Source: Kiritimatiellia bacterium (GTDB taxonomy: Bacteria; Verrucomicrobiota; Kiritimatiellia; RFP12; UBA3636). From it: a DNA stretch of 38,013 nt. Both the position numbers and the translations under genes were made by a program. Positions 13,969-21,724 of this stretch are shown here, in pieces (the first letter of the stretch is position 1; each line of letters begins with the position of its first letter). A model generated the notes under the pieces. That model worked only from the letters and a program-made list of their open reading frames with translations, had not been told where the DNA came from and searched no databases. Where the stretch lies: the NCBI GenBank assembly GCA_017481725.1, contig JAFUOX010000101.1, positions 1 to 38,013 of the forward strand, read 5' to 3'.

Positions 13969-16314
13969 ATGGATAAAATTGCTATGAAAGAAATCCCACA
14001 AACAGGAAAATTTGGTCACTTTAGCCCAGATGGCTTGGAGTATGTAACAACCCGTCCAGATACACCACGCCCATTCGATAACTTTATTTGGAATAAATCT
14101 ATTATTGCCAATATCCAGCAGACAGGCGTTGGATATACCGATTACCAGATCGGCACTAATGAGATGACAAAGCTCTCCACTGGTATTGGCCGAATTTGCG
14201 ATTTCGACGTGTTTGGTCGCGATACATTTATGAACCGTCTAATCTATATTCGTGACAACGAGACGGGCAAGTTCTGGAATGTTGGCTGGGAGCCTGTTAA
14301 GGCAAAGTATGACAAGTTTACTTGCCGTCATGGTATTGGCTACACAATTATTGAAAACTCAACAAATGGTGTTGATGCTTCCTATCGCATCTTTGCTCCA
14401 CGCGGCGATGAAGCAGCAGAGTATTGGACAATCACTCTTAATACATCAACACCTCGCGACTTGACAGTTTTTGTATATACACAGATTTCCTTCAAGTATA
14501 TGTGGGGCTTTAACTCCTATGGTGATATGTTCTACCGTAACTCACAGCTTGATGAAGCAAATAACATGATGGTATTCGTTAAGCACCCATTTGTTACACC
14601 ACACAATTTCCAGACAGGCTTCCTAGCTGCTGACGTAAAGATTGATGGCTTTGATGGTAGCAAGGATTTCTTTGTTGGTCAGTACAATGCATTGAATGAG
14701 CCACGTGCTGTTATCGAAGGCAAGTGCTCTGGTTCTATCGGTAGCTCTGATTCAACAATTGCAGCTGTTCAGTTTAACCTAGGTAAGGTTGAAGGAGAGA
14801 AGAAGCTAAATCTTATCTTCGGTGTCACAGATTCTGTAGAGCATGCAGTAGAGCAGAAGACTCGTGCACTCGATAATGTTGAGGCAGCATGGGAGTATAT
14901 GCTAGCAGAGAAGCGTGAGATGTTCGCTCACAACTCAGTTGAAACACCTGATGCAATGTTTAATGCAATGTTTAATGCATGGCACAAGCAGCAGGCTCGT
15001 TTTGGTGCAGAGTGGTGCCGTTGGGGTTGGATGGGCTATCGCGATATTGTTCAGCATGGTATGGGCGTTTCTTCCTTCATGCCTGAGCGCTCTCGTGAGA
15101 TTTTGCTTGAAGCATTTAAGTATCAGTATGCTTCTGGCTTGGCTCTACGTGGTTGGAATCCAATTGATACAAAGGAATATTCAGACTCTGCATTGTGGCT
15201 AGTGTTCTCTTTGACTGCATACTTGCGTGAGACAGGAGATCGTGATTTCTTGGATATCGTTGTTCCTTTCTACGATGAGGGTGAGGATACAGTGCTTGGT
15301 CATATCCGCCGTGCACTTGACTTCCTAGAGCGTAATAAGGGCGTTCACAAGCTATTGCTAATCAAGTTTGGTGATTGGAATGACTCTTTGACAGGTATCG
15401 GTAAGGGAGGAAAGGGTGAGTCTGTATGGCTATCTATGGCTTATGCAGAGGCTCTAAAGCAAATGCAAGAGCTATATAAGTGGCTTGATGATGATGAAGC
15501 TGTTGTATATTACGCTACACGCTATGAGAATATCAGCGATGCAATTAACGAGCACGCATGGGATGGCGATTGGTATGTTCGTGGCTTTGATGATGATGGC
15601 AATGCAATTGGCTCAAGCAAGTGCAAAGAGGGCTTTATTTACTTGAATGTACAGAGCTGGTCAATGATTAGCGGTGTTGCTAATGAAGAGCGTCGCGCAA
15701 AGATTTTTGCAGCAATAGATAAGAAGCTAAAGACACCTCTAGGCTATCAGCTAATGGCTTCTGCATACAAGACCTTTGACCCAGTTATTGGTCGTGTGAC
15801 AGCAATGGAGCCAGGTATCTGTGAAAATGCTACAATCTACTCACATGGTAACTCATGGATGGTATTGGCACTATTGCGTAATAACGAGATTGCTCGTGCA
15901 TGGCAGCTATATCAGGATGCAACACCAGCATTTGGCGAGGGCGAACTAAAGGAAAATAACCCACGCTTTGTTTATGGTAACTGCTACTTCGGTCCTGAGC
16001 ACCGCAATAGCCCATACAAGATGGAGTTTAACTGGATTACAGGCTCAATCTCTTGGTTCTACAATAATCTACTTGATGAGTTGCTAGGTGTACGTCGTGA
16101 ATATAAGGGCATCAAGATTGCTCCACGTATCCCAGCAGAGTGGGATGGCTTTAAGTTTACTCGTATGTTCCGTGGCAAGGTGCTAAATGTAGAGGTAAAG
16201 GGCAATGGCTCCACAGTTAAATCTGTTGTTGTTAATGGCGAAGCAATTGAGGGCAACTTCATTTGCGAGTGCAAACTAACAGCAGAGACCTCTATTGTTG
16301 TAGAGATGGCATAA
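13969..16314 (+). CDS. GH94-family glycoside phosphorylase
   Basis: The 781-residue protein looks like a cytoplasmic GH94 enzyme (cellobiose/chitobiose phosphorylase group), which cleaves a beta-glucoside with inorganic phosphate to give sugar 1-phosphate. An N-terminal beta-sandwich (about 10-280) precedes an (alpha/alpha)6 barrel. Visible motifs are GWMGYRDIVQ, and FGDWNDSL (467-474), whose DWND aspartates include the catalytic acid of the family. A short Gly/Lys-rich loop, GIGKGGKGES, follows. There is no signal peptide. The ATG at 13969 has no clear Shine-Dalgarno sequence, and an in-frame ATG at 13984 is an alternative. The pseudopilin gene starts directly after its stop. Exact substrate linkage is not evident. 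Confidence 0.9.
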   Translation: MDKIAMKEIPQTGKFGHFSPDGLEYVTTRPDTPRPFDNFIWNKSIIANIQQTGVGYTDYQIGTNEMTKLSTGIGRICDFDVFGRDTFMNRLIYIRDNETGKFWNVGWEPVKAKYDKFTCRHGIGYTIIENSTNGVDASYRIFAPRGDEAAEYWTITLNTSTPRDLTVFVYTQISFKYMWGFNSYGDMFYRNSQLDEANNMMVFVKHPFVTPHNFQTGFLAADVKIDGFDGSKDFFVGQYNALNEPRAVIEGKCSGSIGSSDSTIAAVQFNLGKVEGEKKLNLIFGVTDSVEHAVEQKTRALDNVEAAWEYMLAEKREMFAHNSVETPDAMFNAMFNAWHKQQARFGAEWCRWGWMGYRDIVQHGMGVSSFMPERSREILLEAFKYQYASGLALRGWNPIDTKEYSDSALWLVFSLTAYLRETGDRDFLDIVVPFYDEGEDTVLGHIRRALDFLERNKGVHKLLLIKFGDWNDSLTGIGKGGKGESVWLSMAYAEALKQMQELYKWLDDDEAVVYYATRYENISDAINEHAWDGDWYVRGFDDDGNAIGSSKCKEGFIYLNVQSWSMISGVANEERRAKIFAAIDKKLKTPLGYQLMASAYKTFDPVIGRVTAMEPGICENATIYSHGNSWMVLALLRNNEIARAWQLYQDATPAFGEGELKENNPRFVYGNCYFGPEHRNSPYKMEFNWITGSISWFYNNLLDELLGVRREYKGIKIAPRIPAEWDGFKFTRMFRGKVLNVEVKGNGSTVKSVVVNGEAIEGNFICECKLTAETSIVVEMA

Positions 16315-16315
16315 G

Positions 16316-16807
16316 GTGCAAAGCACTAGCGGTCTAGAAAATAAGCAGACAGGCGGTTTTTCGCTTGTTGAGGTTATGGTAGCATTAGCACTTTGTGTGC
16401 TAGTGCTACCAATTGCTATGACACTGCTTTCAACAAATCTGGGCCGCATAAACGAGAATGAGGCAAAGCTAAGCAATGCAGCTGTGGCAGCGTGTATTTT
16501 AGAAACAATGGCTGCAGAGCGTCAGCTTGATTTAGATACACCTATTGCCAAGCAAAGTCAGTATGGACAAACATATTTGTCTATATCAGAGCACAAGCTA
16601 TCTAATGAGATACCATATTTAGAGCACAGCGTTAAGCCATCAGCTGCTTCAACTATGAATGTTGTGGCAAAGTATTGCTTGCCTCCAGAGATAAATCTTA
16701 ATTATCAAGCACAAACTAATTCGAACACAAGCGTGTGGCAGGGTAAGCTCCCGTCAGTGGAGGCTCTTAAGGAATGTGCTTACAGCTTTGAGGAGCTGCA
16801 GAAATGA
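16316..16807 (+). CDS. Prepilin-type protein (minor pseudopilin, GspI-like)
   Basis: The 163-residue protein has a class III signal sequence: KQTGG before cleavage, then FSLVEVMVALALCVLVLPIA with the conserved glutamate at position +5 (E19). The frame opens with GTG at 16316, one base after the GH94 stop; no better start precedes the prepilin motif. It is the first of three overlapping pseudopilin-like genes. Size and position suggest the GspI-like member of a tip complex of type II secretion or a type IV pilus-like machine. Assembly ATPase, platform and secretin genes are not in the window. Confidence 0.82.
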   Translation: MQSTSGLENKQTGGFSLVEVMVALALCVLVLPIAMTLLSTNLGRINENEAKLSNAAVAACILETMAAERQLDLDTPIAKQSQYGQTYLSISEHKLSNEIPYLEHSVKPSAASTMNVVAKYCLPPEINLNYQAQTNSNTSVWQGKLPSVEALKECAYSFEELQK

Positions 16808-17490
16808 AGTGCGTATTATTTCCTCAAAGAGTAGCGACACTCTGCCACAAGGGTCGCCTAGGCTTAACGCTTGTTGAGCTAATAATAGCAATAAGCTTAT
16901 CTGCTATCATTATGGGTGCATGTGCATTATGTGTTTCCACAGCTGTGAAGGCTTGGGGACATGTTAATGCAATGGATACTTCAGAAATATCTCAGGCACG
17001 TATTGTTTCAGCCTTGCAGCGAGATATTGCTTCTGCTACACGCTTGAACGAGACGCTTTTTGAAGGAAATTCTTCAAGGATGACGTTTTCTCGTCTCTCT
17101 CAAATTTCATTTGCAGATTATGGGGTTATCACAATTCCATGCAAGGTGGAGTGGTCCCGAAATAGTGCAGGAAATTTAATCCGTAAGGAGTCCACAATTA
17201 CAGATATTCCTTCATTAAAATATGATACAGAGCAAGATTTTGGCAAATGCTCAACCTTTTTGCTTAGCTATGCAGGGATTCCTTTAAACACAAAGTCTTT
17301 TACACCTAATCCATCTATCACATCATCTGTTAAACCAACCTATGAGTGGCAGAGTGAGTGGCCTGGCTTCCAACATTATCCAGCAGCAGTCAAGGTGCAG
17401 CTAGATGATTTTCAGTTCCTTGCCCGCGTAATGGTTTATAGCTCGCCAGACACCCAGACTCCGCAGAAAGGAGCTGCTGAGAATGAATAA
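16804..17490 (+). CDS. Prepilin-type protein (minor pseudopilin, GspJ-like)
   Basis: The 228-residue protein has a prepilin signal, KGRLG followed by LTLVELIIAISLSAIIMG, with cleavage after G20 and glutamate at +5. The ATG overlaps the stop of the gene before it (ATGA), so translation is probably coupled. The long globular domain after about residue 50 and the SALQRDIASATR helix fit GspJ-like minor pseudopilins, which join GspI and GspK at the pseudopilus tip. The leader is longer than usual (20 residues). Confidence 0.82.
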   Translation: MKCVLFPQRVATLCHKGRLGLTLVELIIAISLSAIIMGACALCVSTAVKAWGHVNAMDTSEISQARIVSALQRDIASATRLNETLFEGNSSRMTFSRLSQISFADYGVITIPCKVEWSRNSAGNLIRKESTITDIPSLKYDTEQDFGKCSTFLLSYAGIPLNTKSFTPNPSITSSVKPTYEWQSEWPGFQHYPAAVKVQLDDFQFLARVMVYSSPDTQTPQKGAAENE

Positions 17491-18379
17491 AAACAATCGC
17501 AGTGGTTCAGTTCTCCTGTTTGTTATAATTACTATTGGCGTAATTATTGGAATGGTGTCATTAAGTGTTGGCTATGCTTATAATCGAGCCCGCTTAATAG
17601 CAGCAGAGGAAGCAAGTTATTCCTTGCGTAATAAAGCTCTAAATGTGTTGTCGCAGGTAATGTGGAATATAAATGCAGACACGAATGGCTTTGATTGTGC
17701 GGTGGAAGGCTCAATGGCTTCTAGGGCTATAGATGGATGTGAAGTTATTATAGAGCCAGCTAATGCTCGGTTTAATTTCTCTAGCTTCCCAAGTAAATGC
17801 TTTGTTGAGCTTGTCCCAGCACTTGTGCCAGAGGATGTTAAGGACGCAGATAAAGTTGCACAGGCCATTGAGGATGCATGGGTAGAAGCAATGCAGCTCT
17901 ATGGAGAGCAATATACACTTAATGCTATTGAGGAGCTATATGGTTTTTCAAGGCTAGGCAATGCAGATCCACTTATTTTTGAAAGCATTTTTAAGTATTT
18001 TACGGTTTATAGATATATGCGTGAAGATCAGAAGCTAAATTTGAATATGGTTCATCTTTATATGCTTCCGTATCTTGCTTCAGCAAATAATGTCGAAGCA
18101 ATGCAAGCTTTCCAAGAGCGCCTTAAGCTTATCCGAGAGAAGGACCTGTTTTTTGTGGGAACGGATGCTTTGAGTGCAAAGGCTGTGCTTTTAGAAGCCA
18201 GCCAATCACAAAGCTTTTCTCAGTCAGACGCTTTGCTACTTATGAGCTTGGCAAATAGCTTCACTGTTGCATCTGATGATTTTTATATCACGATTGTGGC
18301 ACGTGATGCTGCTTCAAGCCATCGTATAGAATGTGTGTATGAGCGAGGCACTGGCAAAATCAAAAGGTGGGTAGAGTAG
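17483..18379 (+). CDS. GspK-like minor pseudopilin
   Basis: The 298-residue protein starts with RSG before SVLLFVIITIGVIIG, a prepilin-type helix lacking the +5 glutamate, as is typical of GspK, which sits at the pseudopilus tip. Large size and the ANARFNFSS and KLNLNMVHLYMLPYL segments recall GspK's internal repeats. AAGGAG precedes the ATG, which lies 8 bases inside the upstream gene. The mtaB gene begins one base past its stop. Confidence 0.78.
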   Translation: MNKNNRSGSVLLFVIITIGVIIGMVSLSVGYAYNRARLIAAEEASYSLRNKALNVLSQVMWNINADTNGFDCAVEGSMASRAIDGCEVIIEPANARFNFSSFPSKCFVELVPALVPEDVKDADKVAQAIEDAWVEAMQLYGEQYTLNAIEELYGFSRLGNADPLIFESIFKYFTVYRYMREDQKLNLNMVHLYMLPYLASANNVEAMQAFQERLKLIREKDLFFVGTDALSAKAVLLEASQSQSFSQSDALLLMSLANSFTVASDDFYITIVARDAASSHRIECVYERGTGKIKRWVE

Positions 18380-18380
18380 T

Positions 18381-19673
18381 ATGAAAGCGAGCATTCAATT
18401 AAAGATAATGGGCTGCCGCCTAAATCATGCTGAGGGAGCATTTATTCAAGGTGCTCTTGAGAGGCAGGGCTACTCATTTACAATAGACCCTGCCACAACG
18501 CCCGATTATGTGATTATTCATACCTGTACAATTACAGCTCAGGCACAGCGTGAGGCTCAGCGTCTAGTGCGTGGGTATTTACGTGCTGGTGTGCGAGGCG
18601 TAATTGTCTCCGGGTGCGCAGCAAGCACAGATAAAGAGCATAATTTTGAAGCAAATGGAGCTGCTGCAGTAGTTGCCAATTCTCTTGGCGAAGTGCGATA
18701 TGGCACTGATGCGGATGCAAATGCCATAGCAGAGCGAGTGCTGTTCGCTCTTACGCATGGTGCCGTCGAGGGCGAGTATATGCCAAGCTTTGCCTCCACG
18801 CGTGCATCAGTGAAGATTCAGGATGGATGCAATTTCCGTTGTGCCTACTGTATTGTGCCAGATGCACGCGGAGAACCACGCAGCCGTGGGGTAGATGATA
18901 TTCTTGCAGAATGCGATATGCTCCTCTCAAAGGGCTTCCGTGAGCTTGTCCTAACGGGCGTGAACACAATTTGCTGGCGTGCAGATGGCTTGAACCTTTG
19001 CGGACTTATTAGAAAAGTGGCTTCCGATAGCAGAGTTGGACGCATAAGGCTTGGCTCTATTGAACCACGCACAACAGAGCGTGAGCTAATTGAGCTAATG
19101 GCTGACCCAGCAGCCAAGCTTTGTCAAACCCTTCACTATCCACTTCAAAGTGGCTCTAATAATATTTTAAAGCTAATGCGCCGACACTACACGCGAGAGG
19201 AGTATTGCGAGGTTGTTGAAGCAGCCCTTGAGACCCTGCCACAAATCGGCTTAGGAAGTGATATTATTACAGGCTTCCCTGGTGAGACAGAGCAGGATTT
19301 CTTGGATACAGTTGAAATTGTAGATCGCTTCCCATTTAGCAATTTACATGTGTTCCCATATAGCGAGCGCCCTGGCACACCGGCGGCGACCCTGCCACAT
19401 TCTGTGCCTATGGATGCTCGCCGCAATCGTGCAAAGCAGCTTATCGCAATTGGAGAAAGAAAGCGTAAGGAGTATGCACAGAGCTTTATTGGAAAGGCGG
19501 TAGAGGTGCTTGTTGAACGCATAGATGATGAGGGAGTTGGGCGTGGTTGGACAAGCGAATATCTTGAGACAAGGATTTCTGGCTGTACCGCAGCAGAGGT
19601 AGGCTCTTTAATATCGGTTCTCCCGCACGAAGTGAATTTAGATGTGCTCCATGCTACAATCAATCAAAAGTAA
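18381..19673 (+). CDS. mtaB: tRNA t6A37 methylthiotransferase MtaB
   Basis: This 430-residue radical-SAM enzyme of the MiaB family adds a methylthio group to N6-threonylcarbamoyladenosine-37 of tRNAs reading ANN codons. The N-terminal domain has three cluster cysteines, C12 in MGCRLN, C49 in HTCTIT and C79 in SGCAAS. The radical-SAM motif is C150-x3-C154-x2-C157 (DGCNFRCAYC). A short C-terminal TRAM-like domain starts near 370. The overall pattern and length fit MtaB (YqeV) better than MiaB or RimO. It lies one base after the GspK-like gene without a clear ribosome binding site, so it probably depends on upstream translation, although the function is unrelated. Confidence 0.9.
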   Translation: MKASIQLKIMGCRLNHAEGAFIQGALERQGYSFTIDPATTPDYVIIHTCTITAQAQREAQRLVRGYLRAGVRGVIVSGCAASTDKEHNFEANGAAAVVANSLGEVRYGTDADANAIAERVLFALTHGAVEGEYMPSFASTRASVKIQDGCNFRCAYCIVPDARGEPRSRGVDDILAECDMLLSKGFRELVLTGVNTICWRADGLNLCGLIRKVASDSRVGRIRLGSIEPRTTERELIELMADPAAKLCQTLHYPLQSGSNNILKLMRRHYTREEYCEVVEAALETLPQIGLGSDIITGFPGETEQDFLDTVEIVDRFPFSNLHVFPYSERPGTPAATLPHSVPMDARRNRAKQLIAIGERKRKEYAQSFIGKAVEVLVERIDDEGVGRGWTSEYLETRISGCTAAEVGSLISVLPHEVNLDVLHATINQK

Positions 19674-19685
19674 AGGAAAACTAAA

Positions 19686-20408
19686 ATGGAACGCTTAATA
19701 ACCTATGAAAATTTGAGAAATTTTGCTTATTCAAATGATCATATTTGTGAGGGGCAAATCAAGGGAATTGTTCTTGATTTCTTTGGACTTGGTGGACAGC
19801 ACATGTATTCAGAGGATACATATACGGCTCAGCAATATGCAAAGCATAATATCCTCTTTGTCGTTCCATACAACAATCCATGGGCTTGGATGAATAAGCA
19901 AGCAGTTGCTTATACGGATGAAATTCTTGATGTGCTTTTTGAGAAATATAACTTACCAGAGGGCACACCTGTGGTTTCTACTGGTGGCAGCATGGGCGGT
20001 CAGTCTGCTCTTGTTTATACACGCTATTCGAAGCGTACTCCAGTTGCCTGCGTAGCAAATTGCCCCGTATGCGATATGGTGTTTCACTTTACAGAGCGAG
20101 AAGATTTGCCACGCACAATCTATAGTGCATACTTTAATGAAGATTGCACAATGAATGAAGCATTAGAGAAGCATTCACCATTGCACTTGGCTTCACAGAT
20201 GCCAAAGATAAAGTATCTTATCTTTCATTGTGATGATGATAGAGCTGTTAATATCGATAGCCATTCTCGCAGGTTTGTTGAAGCCATGATGGCTTTAAGT
20301 CACGATATTTCATTTGTTGTTGTTCCAGATAAGGGACATTGTAATATAGGTGATGAGAATTACAAGAAGTTTATGGATTTTTGTATTAACACAATAGAAA
20401 GCATTTAA
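19686..20408 (+). CDS. Alpha/beta hydrolase
   Basis: The 240-residue cytoplasmic protein has a serine hydrolase fold. The nucleophile elbow is GGSMGG (S102). The likely acid is in FHCDDDRAVN (D183-D185) and the histidine is H218 in DKGHCN, giving a complete triad of the prolyl oligopeptidase/esterase type. AAAGGA precedes the ATG. An oxidoreductase gene follows 24 bases later, so the two may act together on a sugar derivative; this is inference from position. Confidence 0.85.
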   Translation: MERLITYENLRNFAYSNDHICEGQIKGIVLDFFGLGGQHMYSEDTYTAQQYAKHNILFVVPYNNPWAWMNKQAVAYTDEILDVLFEKYNLPEGTPVVSTGGSMGGQSALVYTRYSKRTPVACVANCPVCDMVFHFTEREDLPRTIYSAYFNEDCTMNEALEKHSPLHLASQMPKIKYLIFHCDDDRAVNIDSHSRRFVEAMMALSHDISFVVVPDKGHCNIGDENYKKFMDFCINTIESI

Positions 20409-20432
20409 TTTAATATAAAAAAGGGAGTAATT

Positions 20433-21434
20433 ATGGCTACAACAAAAAAACTTAAGGCAGCAATTCTTGGCTTTGGCGGTATGGGACACTGCCACGCATC
20501 ACAATATGGTGCACAAAAGGACGTAAAGCTTGTGGCAGTGTGTGATATTGATCCATCAAAGTTTTTTATGGACAATGTTGAACTAAACTTTGGCGACAGT
20601 GGTAAGACAGATGTAAAAGCGTTAAAATGCTATACATCGTATGAGGAGCTAATTGCTGGCGAGCCAGATTTGGATTATATTGATATTTGCTTGCCATCCG
20701 ATTTGCATTGTGAATATGCTTGCCGAGCAATGAATGATGGCTTTAATGTGCTTTGCGAAAAGCCAATGGCACTTAATACAGCAGATTGCGATAAAATGAT
20801 AAAAACCTCTAAGGCAACAGGTAAGCTGTTGATGATTGCACAGTGCTTACGCTTTAGTGATTCATTTAACATGATTCGCAAGTTCTATGAAAATGGCAAA
20901 TATGGAAAGCTACTACGCTTTTCACTCCACCGTATGGGAGGCTTCCCTAAGGGATGGTTCCGTGAGGTAGATCGTTCTGGTGGTGCTTTGATGGATTTGC
21001 ATATTCATGATATTGATTTTGTTATGTATATGCTAGGTAAGCCTGATAGCCTACGTGCTCGCGGTGTAGTTGTAAAGAGTGGTGGTGTTGATGATTTAAG
21101 TGTAAATCTAAACTACAAGGATGGACCAATCGTTGATGCAGAGAGTTCATGGGCTCGTGGTGGCTGGCAGTGTGGTATGGCTGCTGTTTTTGAGAATGCA
21201 ACAGTTGCAACTGATGGTGGGGATGTAACTATTTATCAGATGGATAAGCCATTAAAAACACTTAAGCCTAAGAATGATAATATGTACTTTAACGAAATAG
21301 CATACTTTGCTAAGTGCGTAAAGACAAACACATTACCAGATGTTGCTTCTCTTGAGAGCATCCGAGAGACAATTCGTGTGCTTCTGCTTGAAACAAAGTC
21401 AGCACTCGCTGGGGGCAAGTGTATTAAGCTATAA
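20433..21434 (+). CDS. Gfo/Idh/MocA-family oxidoreductase
   Basis: The 333-residue protein has the N-terminal NAD(P)-binding motif ILGFGGMGHCHA (G13, G15, G18) and the family motif CEKPMALN (E109, K110, P111). A C-terminal alpha/beta domain carries GGALMDLHIHDID, the conserved region around the substrate-site aspartate and histidine. These enzymes oxidise or reduce sugars, inositols or related polyols; the substrate here is unknown. An AAGGGAG ribosome binding site and a terminator after the gene are clear. Confidence 0.92.
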   Translation: MATTKKLKAAILGFGGMGHCHASQYGAQKDVKLVAVCDIDPSKFFMDNVELNFGDSGKTDVKALKCYTSYEELIAGEPDLDYIDICLPSDLHCEYACRAMNDGFNVLCEKPMALNTADCDKMIKTSKATGKLLMIAQCLRFSDSFNMIRKFYENGKYGKLLRFSLHRMGGFPKGWFREVDRSGGALMDLHIHDIDFVMYMLGKPDSLRARGVVVKSGGVDDLSVNLNYKDGPIVDAESSWARGGWQCGMAAVFENATVATDGGDVTIYQMDKPLKTLKPKNDNMYFNEIAYFAKCVKTNTLPDVASLESIRETIRVLLLETKSALAGGKCIKL

Positions 21435-21506
21435 GCTTGGTCTTATCAGCTAGAATCAAAATATTATTTTTTAAATAATATGTGAATACCCCCCACAATT
21501 TAGGGT

Positions 21507-21548
21507 AAAAAACTCAGATTCTCCGTCGTATGGAGTATCTGAGTTTTT
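21507..21548 (+). terminator. Rho-independent terminator after the oxidoreductase gene
   Basis: AAACTCAGATTCTCC pairs with GGAGTATCTGAGTTT (14 of 15 positions) across a 7-base loop, followed by a T run. Confidence 0.88.
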
Positions 21549-21669
21549 CTGCATAATAATTGCAGATGCCATAAATAATCCCATACTTCGAGTTGCATTT
21601 GCATAGTACACGATTATGAATGAATAGCTTAGATAAACTTTTCTATATTTGCCATAGAAGTACGTATGC

Positions 21670-21698
21670 TTGAAATGCCTTTCTAAAAATGGTATAAT
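21670..21698 (+). promoter_or_regulatory. Candidate promoter of bamA
   Basis: TTGAAA, a 17-base spacer and TATAAT lie about 27 bases before the start codon. It lies after the terminator of the gene before it, so bamA appears to head a new unit. Confidence 0.6.
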
Positions 21699-21724
21699 TT
21701 TTCATAATTTTTTTGGAGTTTTAT

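Noticed and set aside
21460..21480. AT-only inverted repeat after the oxidoreductase gene
   Set aside because: Weak AT pairing; the strong terminator at 21507-21548 explains the region better.
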